In this document: positions 54,081 to 64,000 of the stretch, piece after piece
How positions within the stretch are numbered: position 1 is the first letter of the stretch
How the letters are laid out: every line of letters starts with the position of its first letter
Source of the DNA: Nelumbo lutea
Taxonomy: Eukaryota; Streptophyta; Magnoliopsida; Proteales; Nelumbonaceae
DNA: 64,000 nucleotides
Reading direction: 5' to 3'
Assembly (NCBI GenBank): GCA_022828595.1
Contig: JAKGHH010000001.1
Location: 72,598,401-72,662,400 of the forward strand
Translations under genes and position numbers: made by a program
Notes under the pieces: model-generated
Databases searched by the model: none
What the model saw: the letters and a program-made list of their open reading frames with translations, nothing else
Told to the model about the DNA's origin: nothing

Positions 54081-55551
54081 CGATTAAACTTGGATTAGGT
54101 GTAATTGGTTAAAAATGAATTCATTTCATGATTTTCAAATACAACAAATACATAATATATAGCTATATAATCAAGTGTATGTGAGAGAGCATCCTTCTTA
54201 GATTGAACATGATTCAATCGACCATTTCCACTAGTCTATAAAATTGTTGAAAAAGGTGTGGACAGAAGACCTATTTTGCAGTCAAACCAATACGCCCAAG
54301 CATGAAGTATGTGAATAAACATTCCAAATTTAGAAAGATTTTTTTTAATTGCAAATGCCATTTAGATAGCATTTCAATATGAAACTTTTTATTGTAGGAG
54401 GAACATTTATTGCCCAAGTTCTCGTCCAATGGTTTTTAATAAAGTTTGATGAAGTTCTCTGAAATTGATTGAAAATTCTGTCATCCAATGGTTACAAATT
54501 CTGTCATCCATATTTTGGTCAAAGTAGTCTAAACTTTTACCCTTGTTTTAATAGTTGCTTAGGGCTTGTTAATATTTTGGTCAAAGTAGTCAAAGTAGTC
54601 AAAGTAGTCTAAACTCTTATCTCTTAAGGGGAATCTTACAATTTTAAGAGAAAAATGGATATTCATTTTCTATTATTTCTTATTTCTTAAAGAGAAACCT
54701 TACAACTTTTTGTTTTCCGATGATACTTTCAAAAGATAAACAAAAATTCTCGAATTCAAAAGTCCGTGTATTCAGCTGAATTCAGAGGAAAAAAAATTCA
54801 TTAATATCAATATACCTCTTAATATAATTATTACACTTTTACATCGATCTATAAGAATAAATGAATACGCTCTTAATATTCTTTTTCTTCAATCTTTGCC
54901 TAGCTATGCCTATAGTGGCTGTTTGAGACATTCAATACTTTCTATTGATTGTTATTGTTGTTTGAGAGAACCTCATCCAAGATGAAGTAATTTTTCTTTG
55001 CTTTTGTACGTCACGAAGATTTATTTTGTTAAATTAAGCGTTCTGAATAAGAAGATTTCGGTAGGATAAATTTAATTCATGAAAAGGGGGAGAAAGAATA
55101 TAAAGAATGAAATATTTTTATTTTAATTTTCGTTCTCTACAGGTAAAAAAATTGAAGTAACACACAATGCGATTTGTGCTAAGTTGAAGACTTTATGGGC
55201 ACAATCATATAAACAAGGAAAATTAGTGGAAACAGTTTCCTGTAAGGAATAAAAATCATGTTATTAAGGATTTTTTTCCCTGAAAAAGGAGTGAGGGTAA
55301 ATTTGCCTTTGGGACGGTGTGTTGGGACCAGATCCGAGCTCGGAAACAACGAATGCGCCCACCACCCAAGTAACCGCCCAACCAAACGTAGGCTGCCAGG
55401 TTCCGTCCTGTGGGCAACTGGGCATAAACAGAAAACAGTAAGCTCTGATTCTCCGGAGAAGCCATCGAATCGAAGTCAAAATCTGAAAATCATCGCTAAT
55501 AAAAAATTTGAAGTTCGAATTTTCTCTTCAGGAAACTTTTGAGACAGAGTC
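54081..55551. other. Intergenic and PTOX upstream region
   Basis: No gene recognised. A short tandem CAAAGTAGT lies near 54584-54611. The last 300 bp is less AT-rich and must include the PTOX promoter and leader; no specific site is called. Confidence 0.4.
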
Positions 55552-55730
55552 ATGGCGGCAGCTCTCTCTTCCGTATTCGTCGCCACCCCGGTTTCATCTT
55601 CTTCGTCCATCAACGCGACAAAACATGGAATCTCTGTTTCTTTTAAGTCAAACAGCCCTTTCGTCTACAATCCCCTGTCTTCTGGTTGTTGCTCTTCTTC
55701 TTCTTCTTCGCATCGATTTCTTTCAAGGTT

Positions 55731-55785
<55 letters not shown>

Positions 55786-58700
55786 CAGTTGATAAGGCAT
55801 TTGGGTTTATTACTTCTGTAGTTTCCCATTTGTTAGACGTAAAATTTTGAGTCTGTGACTTCGAATTTTGACCTTTCTCTTTTATAACTCTCAGAAGTAG
55901 TTTTTCAAATTGCTTTCCAGTGTTCCTTTTTTTTTTTTTAAATACATTCTTCCACTTTACTAGTTCTGGAAGGTTAATTCATTTACAATTTGATGCTTTT
56001 CTTGTATTTGGATTTACTACTCTGATAGCTGCGGAGGGTCTTCGGTGGCTGGTCAATTATATTCTAATGTATTTGTTGTTTCTGTATGAATTTGCGTATT
56101 ATTTTCCGTGCAGAAAGTTTTGTAGAGTCAAAGCAACAACTTTGCAAGATAATGAGGAGAAGGTGGTCGTGGAGCCATTCCAAGTGAAGGGCATTCCTGA
56201 CAACGAGGGGAAAGGAAGCGATGCCGATGGATCAGATAGTATGTCATCCAGTGTGTTGGAGAGATGGGTCATTAAGATTGAACAGTCTGTGAATATCTTT
56301 CTCACGGTAAACTTTCGTCCCTTTTTTCCTTGATTTTAATCGTCTCTTTCTCTACCCATTTGGTGAAGATTGAACAAATGTTTTCTATTCCATCTTTTTT
56401 CTCGTTATATCTGCATGCACTTATAGATATACAATTCCATATTCACCCCTCCTTTTCTTTTCTTTTCTTTAAGGTCTCACTCTACAAGTTTACAGTCGAA
56501 ATTAGTTTCCCATCAGATATTGGGGCGCAGTTCTTTGTATCTTATTTTTATAGGATCAGTGTCTTAGATTCTGAGTTTTCTTATTTAGAGATCACTATTT
56601 TTAATGAAACCCATTTGAACAACAAACCTAGTACTAGCTGCTGCAAGTATGTAGTAACTCGTTGAAGGGATGATCCAGACTTATCTTTAGAGGTCACCAC
56701 CAAAATTCATGGATATTGGTTTTAAGAAAAGGGAGATATAACTAATATATTTCAGGTTACTTGGAAGTTGGAATAACCTTAACACCATGGTTCCAAATTC
56801 CAAAACTCTTTCTTAGTAATCTTTTCAGAAGTTTTTACGTATGATCATTTTGATAACATTTTCATCTCATGGTTTCTTCATGTAATTGATTAGGGGTTAA
56901 GGGGCTTTAATAGTAAGATGATATGGACTGCAAATAGTTACATGGGCCATCTTTGAAGGATGTTAAGGTTCATTCAATCTCTTTTTTTTGAAAAATGAAG
57001 TTGGTGTCATCAATCTTATGAAGTTGAATTAGACTATTAGAGACACCTTAGTACTGTTTGTTTTGACGTAATTATGTTATTGTTTTGAACTTTGATATTT
57101 AACTACTCATGTTTAATTGCACCATACTAAATATTATAGTTCCTTTGTATTATTAATTACATAAAAAAATTTTAGGGTCCCTACCCATAGAGGTGCCCAT
57201 ACTGTTTTGGTAGGTATCTTGCTTTGAGGTTTCCAGATTTACAGGGTACCTGATATCTAATTGTTACCCATATTTGAGAACCAGATTAGATTATACAGCT
57301 CGGAATCTTTGGTGATACTAGTTTCATTTTTCCCTTTCATGGTAGAATTGTATACTGTTTCCTTGCCTTAACTTTGAAAATTTATTGATCAATACAGGAA
57401 TCGGTTATAAAGATACTTGATACCTTGTACCATGACCGCAACTATGCAAGGTTTTATGTGCTGGAAACCATTGCAAGAGTTCCTTATTTTGGTGAGCTTT
57501 GTTATTTCTTTATTCTATAATTTTCAGGGTTATTATTGTTTCTGCTAAATAGTTTTCCCTGACCTTTGACTGGCCTGCAGCTCTTAGAATTCAAAAAAAA
57601 TCTATCATGACAGTTGTAGAACAAATTCCCCCTGTTAAAATGTAAAGAGTTTGAGTAATTCTCATTTTATACTAACATTATTTTTATTGTTTCCCTCCTT
57701 TTCTCCTTATTGCTTAAAATATAAGCATAAGTTGTATGTAAATGTTCAAAAACTGCCAAAAATAGTTGAATGATCAGTGTCCAGACCAATGTGAGCGAGT
57801 CTTAAGTTGTGAGATGGGCTGCATTTTTTTATCATCAATGGAGCATCTTTATGCAAGATTTCTGTTCAAGTTATTAATTTATACGATAATGCTAGAATTT
57901 CCTTTTAGAGAACTCTGTCTCCAAAAATTTACCTGCTTGACCATGGACTTGCTATATTTATTTTCAAGTGCTGTGCTGTAATTGCATCCTTAATATGATA
58001 CTGCTCATTGTTTTGCAGCATTTATGTCTGTTCTACACATGTATGAGAGTTTTGGTTGGTGGAGAAGAGCAGATTATTTGAAAGTGCATTTTGCTGAAAG
58101 CTGGAATGAGATGCACCATTTGCTTATTATGGAGGTCCAAATCTTTAATTCTAACCTATCTAGTAACCATGTTGTCTTGTTACACATTTCTTATTTTCTG
58201 TTTCAAGTGTACTTGTTTATGTATTACAAAACCAATTTTATGTAGCTTTTATTTTTAAATACATGTATGTTGTGTGCAACCACAATGGATTTGGATAATT
58301 TGATAAGAAGATTTGTTCCCTGAAAAGCTTTTGAAATTTTCTTAGATGTTCACTTTGTTTCTAGTGCAGGAATTGGGTGGAAATTCATGGTGGTTGGACC
58401 GCTTGCTTGCACAACATATTGCAGTGTTTTATTACTTCATGACCGTTTTTATGTATCTCTTAAGTCCAAGAATGGCATGTAAGCATATCATTCTTGTTCT
58501 TAACTTACATAGGGCCAAAGCTATGTAATTATTTGTATTTAGCTTACTGTATTTTCTTTTGTCTTGTTATTTACTTTCATATTGGGAAATTTTTGGGATG
58601 GTGCAGCAAATGTTTTTTCCATCCATCTCAAATGTTAAAAATGTTTTATATTGTCCAGGACATTCCAGATTTGAATTCTTTTTTAATCTATCAATTTCCT

Positions 58701-59799
58701 CCCCATAAGACCTTTTACTTATTTATTTTTTTCTTTTTTTTGTGTCTTCACAAATTATAAGATCTGTAACTTTCCAATAAGGTAAATGACATCAGATTCC
58801 TCCCTGGGAAAAATGGTTCTAATAAGGGATTGGATAAGGGTCACTATACAATGTGCAGAGTTTAGAGCTTAACTTCACGTCTTGGAAGAAGCTAGATTAT
58901 GCTAGATTGTCTGCCATTTATACTGAAAGATAGAATAGGATGAATTTTTCATGCATTGTCTATGTGTATGGAAAAGCTAAAGTGTCAGAAGTTCATATTT
59001 GTACAATCTCTTTCATGGTTTGTGCAGACCATTTTTCTGAATGTGTGGAGATGCATGCATATGCTACTTATGACAAGTTTATCAAGCTCCGGGAAGGTAA
59101 GAGTTCTGGAAGTTATATGGCTATCCTAGTTTGTTTGTAAGAAAAAAAAGATGATGATGAAATAACATTGATTTATATTTATAAAGCTGATGGGTTTCCA
59201 TGTATGGCCCCACCAAGCAGCTCCTTTCCCAGAGAAAAGGTCCAACTGGATGATCATAGCCCCCTCTTTTTGAGGACCAACTGTAGTGATTCTAACCTAC
59301 TCTTTTTATTGTTTTTGATAATTAAATAATCTATAATGGAAAGTGGGGTTGGTCGGTTACAATTTATCTATTTATTTTTTGATTTCTTTTGAAGGGCTAC
59401 ACAACGGGGGTAGCCCATCCCCCAACCCATAACCCCTAGCCTACTCTTTTTATTGATGTGATGGATAAATAGGGCTATTACCTAATGACCATCCCAGCTA
59501 TCCTGGGTATTGGGAGGGGTAGAGGCGTAGAGCGGATGCATATTACTTTTATTTTATTGATGCAGATGACTTGAAAAAACTGCCTGCCCCTGAAGTTGCT
59601 GTGAAATATTACATGGGAAATGATTTATACTTGTTTGGTAAGTTGGTTGGCTGATCTTTATGGGTTTTAGTCTTTTGGTTTGCAATTTATGTTGATAATT
59701 CTTTTTATATTTCCACTGATTCAAATAAAAATTCTTTGTATTTCTCTCTAGATGAATTTCAAACTTCAAGGGCTCCCAATTCTCGTAGGCCAAAGATAG
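55552..59799 (+). CDS. PTOX: Plastid terminal oxidase (PTOX / IMMUTANS), 3' end beyond window
   Basis: Eight exons in frame: 55552-55727, 56114-56306, 57398-57491, 58019-58134, 58370-58478, 59028-59096, 59566-59637, 59752-59799, all GT-AG, encoding 292 residues. A Ser-rich N-terminus looks like a chloroplast transit peptide. The diiron carboxylate ligands of alternative-oxidase-type enzymes are present: E146 in LETIARVPYF, E185 and H188 in NEMHH, E237 in HFSECVEMHAYATYD. The family oxidises plastoquinol and reduces oxygen to water in thylakoids, and supports carotenoid synthesis. The PTOX-specific segment DEFQTSRAPNSRRPKI ends exon 8; the closing exon with the last ExxH pair is not found before 64000 and is expected to the right, since exon 8 ends in an open donor GTAAGA. 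The mature part shows no lesion. Antisense and sense LINEs fill the last intron. Confidence 0.92.
55734..55785 (+). repeat. 52-base poly(T) tract in PTOX intron 1
   Basis: An unbroken T run begins seven bases into the intron. It may be the tail of an antisense retroposon, or its length may be inflated or shortened in the assembly. Confidence 0.9.
59455..59545 (-). mobile_element. SINE fragment in PTOX intron 6
   Basis: On the plus strand GCTATTACCTAATGACCATC, CCCAGCTATCCTGGGTATTG and GGAGGGGTAGAGGCGTAGAG resemble the SINE 3' part at 31886-31940. It lies 20-110 bp before the exon 7 acceptor at 59565. Confidence 0.45.
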
Positions 59800-59999
59800 G
59801 TAAGATTCAAGCTTTTGTTTTAGAGGTTGCCTCTTTTGAAGTTTTTTTTTTTTTTTTCTTTTAAGTTTATAGTTGAGTTTGCTCTTCATAAAACATTATT
59901 CTCCTATTGTATAGGCAACCTAGGGGATGCTTAACTCTCATTGAAAAGGGGAAATGAAATTATGGAAATTGCAAAAGAAAAGAACAACAGAGAAGTCAG

Positions 60000-60500
60000 C
60001 AATGTTTTAAAAACCAACCTGGAGGCTGACCTGTTTTCCTCTAGGGCACGGGTCAGCTATTCAACTATCCAGGTCAAATGGGTTGACCCATGAGCCCATG
60101 ATTTTATTTTATGTATGTATGATTTTATTTTATCTATATGTATGATTTTATTTTAAGTCTAGTTTATAGATTTTTTATTTTAATTAAAAAGCCATTTTTT
60201 GGCAAAATTGCATAGACTGTGAAAAGGTACCCAAAATTGAAAAAAAAAAGTCACCCAATCTGATCACTGATCATAAAGTTATGGCCTTTGGAAGTTTTCT
60301 TGTAATTTGTAAATTGTAACTCATGACCTATTGGCCGAGTCAAACGGGTCAATGGTTCGACCACCCAGGTCAGTGGGTTGCTGACCAACTCAACATTTTC
60401 AAAGAATTTTCCGGTTTTAGTTTAACCTGGACCAGAATCATGACCAGGTTGCGAGTCGAATGGTCTGACCAGACGGGTCAAAGGCGGGTTGAAAACACTG
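60000..60500. mobile_element. hAT-like MITE in the last PTOX intron
   Basis: Left end CAATGTTTTAAAAACCAACC mirrors the right end GGGTTGAAAACACTG. The interior is full of GGGTCAA and GACCCA words in inverted order. No clear 8-bp duplication is seen. Confidence 0.6.
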
Positions 60501-60544
60501 CAATTTAGAGTAAAAGAATTGCACCTCTCTTCTGAAATTACTTA

Positions 60545-63500
60545 TGAGGTCACACCAAATGCAATATGAAGCCTTCAATGGAATGATGGGATGGACCTCG
60601 GTGCCTAGGAGGGGATTTCAATGTGATTAGATTCAGTGAAGAGTGCAGTAAGGTACGACAAAGGAGTACCATTAGTATGAGGAAATTCAATGAGTTTATT
60701 AATGTTTTTGAACTCAAGGAACTTGAACTCCAACGTAACAGATTCACATGGTCAAATCTCCAAGCTGATCCAATTTGTTCCAAATTAGACAAATTCTTTT
60801 TCACTGCAGATTGGGAAGAGCATTGGGGAGACATGGTGTCAAGGGCCCTTCCAAGAGTAACTTCTGATCATTGGCCAATCTCACTCTTCAAGTCTCAATT
60901 TAGAAGTAGAGGACCTTCCCCATTCAGATTTGAGAATATGTGGTTGCTTCATCCGGATTTTAAAGAGAATGTGAAGAAATGGTGGAATGCAAGTAACCCG
61001 GAGGTGAATTGGGCAAGTATGAGATTCCATTGGAAGTTAAAAGAGCTTAAAGGTAAAATTAAAGAGTGGAACATTCTTCACCTTGGGAGATTAGAAGAAA
61101 AGAAGCAACAACTGATTAACTAGTTAGAGGAGCTAGATGCAAAGGAAGACAAAGGCTGCTTTGGGGAAAGAGATAGAGAGTTGAGGTGGGAATTGAGGAA
61201 AAATTTGGAGGATCTGCTTTTTAAAGAAGAGATCAGATGGAAGCAAAAATCCAGACACAAATGGGTGAAGGAGGGAGATAGGAACACAAAATTCTTCCAT
61301 GCTATAGCTAATGGTAGAAGGAAGAAGAATTGCATTTCTAAATTGGATATTGATGGTATAACTTTAACCCAACAAAATGAGATTGAAGGAGCTTTTGTGA
61401 ATCATTTCAAATCTATTTTCAAGAGACCCTTAAATGAGAGATTAAGGATTAAAGGTTTGGATTGGCCCAGGCTCCCTGGCGAGCTGATTGATTGGTTGGA
61501 AAGAGAGTTTGAGGTGGAGGAAATAAGGGATGCCATCTTCTCTATGGATAGAGCTAAAGCCCCAGGACCCGATGGTTTTACAACGGCTTTTTATCAAGAT
61601 TGCTGGGAGATTATTAAGGATGACATCTAGAAGGTGTTCTTAGAATTCTTTGAAAGAGGGGCGATTAACCTTGGTCTGAACTCTACTTTCATTGCATTAG
61701 TCCTAAAAAAGGAGGGTGCTTGCCACCCGAAGGAGTTCAGACCTATCAGCTTGGTTAATAGCTTATACAAAATCATTGCCAAGGTTCTCTCGCACAGAAT
61801 TAGAGAGGTTCTCCCCACAATTGTCTCCCTTAACCAAGGTGCATTTGTGAAGAATAGGCAAATTGTGGATCAAATACTAATAGCAAACGAAAGTGTGGAA
61901 GATTTCAAAAGAAATGGGAACAAAGGGTTGGTATGTAAGTTGGATATAGAAAAGGCTTATGACCTGGTTGATTGGTCTGTGTTGTTGGAAGTGCTTGGGT
62001 TCTTTGGTTTTGGGCAAAGGTGGTGTAAGTGGATAAAAGGGTGCATTAGGACTTGTCACTATTCCATTTTGGTGAATAGTAGGGTGGTGGACCATTTCCC
62101 AACTACTGGGGGTATTAGGCAAGGGGACCCCCTATCTCCCTTTCTTTTTACCTTGATTGTTGAAGTTTTGGGGAGGATTATGGAGAGGGCAGATTCTAGG
62201 GGTTTGGTAAGTGGTTGGAAAGTTGGAAGGGATGGAATTCAGATCACTCATTTAGTGTTTGCGGATGACATGATTCTGTTTTGTGGAGGGGAGGAGATAA
62301 GGTGGGTTAGAAACTTAAAATGGGTGATTAATGTCTTTGAACATGTGACGAACCTCAAAGTCAACTTTGATAAGAGTTGTGTGATTGGTGTTAATATGAG
62401 GGCCGAAGAGGTGGAAGAAAGGGCCCAAATATTGGGATGCAAGATTGCACATTGGCCTCTGAAATATCTGGGACTTCCCTTAGGGGATAATCCTAGTAGA
62501 AGGGACTTTTGGAATCCAGTGATTGAGAAATTCAAAAGGCTAGCTTCATGGAAGAAAAACTATCTATCTTTGGGTGGTCGGATAACATTGATTAAAGCAA
62601 CCTTGGCAAACCTCCCGATATATTTTTTGTCTGTGTTTAAGATTCTTGAGGGAGTGTGTAGGGTGTTGGAGAAATTCATGAGATTTCCTATGGGAACCTG
62701 GGGAGGAGAAAATGGATCATAGAGTTAGGTGGGATTTGGTAAATAGAGCTAAAAAGGATGGTGGCCCTGGCTTAAGTAACTTGCAGAAGAAGAATGAAGC
62801 CTTGTTGGGGAAATGGTTATGGAGACTGGCAAAAGAAAAGGATAATTTGTGGGCTAAAATAATCCTAAGTATTCATCTAGGGCTACAAGAGCTTCCCCCT
62901 AGAAATCCATTCATACTATTCTTCCACCTTTCCTTCCTTTTATCAGGTATGACCTTTGCTCTAGTACTTCTGTAAGATTTTGGGAACACATTTGGGTGGG
63001 TAACTCACCTTTGAAGGAGCAGTTTCCTTCTTTGTTTTATCTCTCAAGGTTTAAAAATGAGCCTGTTGCTACTTTCCTAACCTATTATACTTCTGGCCCT
63101 GTTTGGAACTTGGGCTTCCGGAGGCCTCTTAGAGACTCCGAAATGGATTCCATTTCTAATTTGATTAAGATTTTGGAGGAGGTAGTTGTTGACCCCTCTA
63201 GATTGGACAGTGGGATTTGGGCTCCTACTCCTTCGGGTATTTTTTCATGCTCTTCCTTCTTCAAGGAATTAACCCATTCCCATTCGGCCCTTGATCCTCC
63301 TTTCCCGGCTCTGGAAGTTTGGGGTAGACCAATTCCTCCCAGAGTAGGTTTTTTATGCTGGGAAGCTATCCTAGGAAAGTGTAACACTTGTGACTTCAAA
63401 AGAAAAGGCCAAGATGGTGTTTATTCCCGCACTGGTGTATCTTATGTAAGAGGAACGGTGAGAGCTGTTATCATTTATTTGTTTCCTGTCCTTTTGTTTC

Positions 63501-63756
63501 AGAAATCTGGTATTGGTTTTTCTCTCTTTTTGGTTGCAGGTGGCCCATTCCCCCAAGTGTACTAAGCTTGTTTAAATCTGTTCCAGTGAGGGCTTTAAAA
63601 AAGAGAGGTAAGATCTTGTGGAGATGTGTAAGAGCAGCTGTATGTTGGTCAGTGTGGGAGGAAAGAAATCAACGAACCTTCCAGGAAAAAGAAAGGAACA
63701 AAGAAGCCATCATTGATCTACATTAAGGTGGTTCATTGGGTCAAGTCTATGGAGCT
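60545..63756 (+). pseudogene. L1-type LINE ORF2, 5'-truncated, sense in the last PTOX intron
   Basis: It starts inside the endonuclease (CLGGDFNVIRFSEECSKV, RFTWSNLQADPI) and continues in one frame from 60623 to 62722, with amber stops at 61121 and 61628, through RT motifs RAKAPGPDGFT, FRPISLVNSLYKIIAKVL, LDIEKAYDLVDW, GIRQGDPLSPFLF and the catalytic FADDMILF, then KYLGLPLG. A frameshift near 62700 precedes LGGGLSNLQKKNEALLGKW-like sequence, and the zinc-binding region is at 62996-63565. The RNase H and tail were cut off by insertion of another LINE at 63757. The frame is much better kept than in the other LINEs here, so this copy is younger. Confidence 0.88.
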
Positions 63757-64000
63757 TTTTTTTTTTTGATCAATAACAAGAAACTTTGTTAAAAATATGG
63801 AACTATGTGAAGCTTAGGTACAAAGAGGAGGTCAAAAACTTAACTCCCCACCAAAGAATACAAGGAAAATTCAAAAATTAGCCCAAAAAGTCGAAACCCT
63901 ATCCACCCCTTGCTTTGCTAATCCATCAGTAAAAGAATTAGCAGTCCTTTTCACCCAGTTGTAATGAACCACAATATCCCTACTCAGCCAGTTAAATTTA
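63757..64000 (-). pseudogene. LINE 3' end with RNase H tail (minus), cut by window edge
   Basis: It opens with a T run (63757-63768), the complement of a poly(A) tail. On the minus strand the coding end IVVHYNWVKRTANSFTDGLAKQ is the C-terminal part of a plant LINE RNase H domain, followed by a stop and about 120 bases of 3' untranslated sequence. The rest lies to the right of the window. Confidence 0.75.

Noticed and set aside
54540..54611. Duplicated TATTTTGGTCAAAGTAGTC as a promoter element pair
   Set aside because: It is about 950 bp upstream of PTOX, local and low in complexity; a short tandem repeat is the simpler reading.
61634..62722. A 362-residue open frame with reverse transcriptase similarity as a separate gene
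   Set aside because: It is one piece of a longer LINE ORF2 in the same frame, divided only by amber stops.

Overview
This window is nuclear DNA of a flowering plant. The evidence is GT-AG introns with AT-rich interiors, four genes of plant type (a peroxisomal IBR1-like short-chain reductase, a DUF3537 membrane protein, a P5-type protein disulfide isomerase and a plastid terminal oxidase), and plant-type transposons. The species cannot be fixed from sequence alone. The many hAT-type miniature elements with 8-bp duplications, together with Copia and LINE copies inside introns, would fit a basal eudicot such as lotus, but that is only an inference.

Layout. 1-1560: remnant of a Copia reverse transcriptase (minus) and two hairpin MITEs. 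1594-4775 (+): six-exon IBR1-like SDR, complete, ending in the peroxisomal signal SRL. 4776-9977: no gene; a MITE, minisatellites and a minus-strand Helitron-like element. 9978-12940 (-): four-exon DUF3537 gene, complete once a short last exon (9978-10114) is recognised. 12941-20460: no gene; hairpin MITEs, a TRIM and a composite Helitron carrying a hAT-like element that itself carries another MITE. 20588-45982 (-): one PDI gene of nine exons, only 1.3 kb of coding sequence spread over 25.4 kb. Its introns hold a truncated LINE tail with a perfect 17-bp duplication, a Helitron, a 4.5-kb Copia, SINEs, three LTR elements nested in one another (33016-42698) and two hAT MITEs. 46140-55500: no host gene; LINE remnants on both strands interrupted by hAT elements. 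55552-59799 and beyond (+): first eight exons of the plastid terminal oxidase; the final exon lies to the right of the window, behind an intron with a sense LINE (60545-63756) and an antisense LINE tail (63757-64000).

The four host genes have no evident shared pathway; they are ordinary housekeeping or membrane genes lying close together. Predicted locations are peroxisome (IBR1-like), membrane (DUF3537), endoplasmic reticulum lumen (PDI) and plastid thylakoid (PTOX). The notable biology is structural: a working-looking PDI gene swollen by nested transposons, a GC-AG intron whose use the reading frame requires, an unusual ENDL C-terminus on that PDI, and a dense record of dated insertions with readable target duplications. 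I found no convincing unknown multi-gene system.
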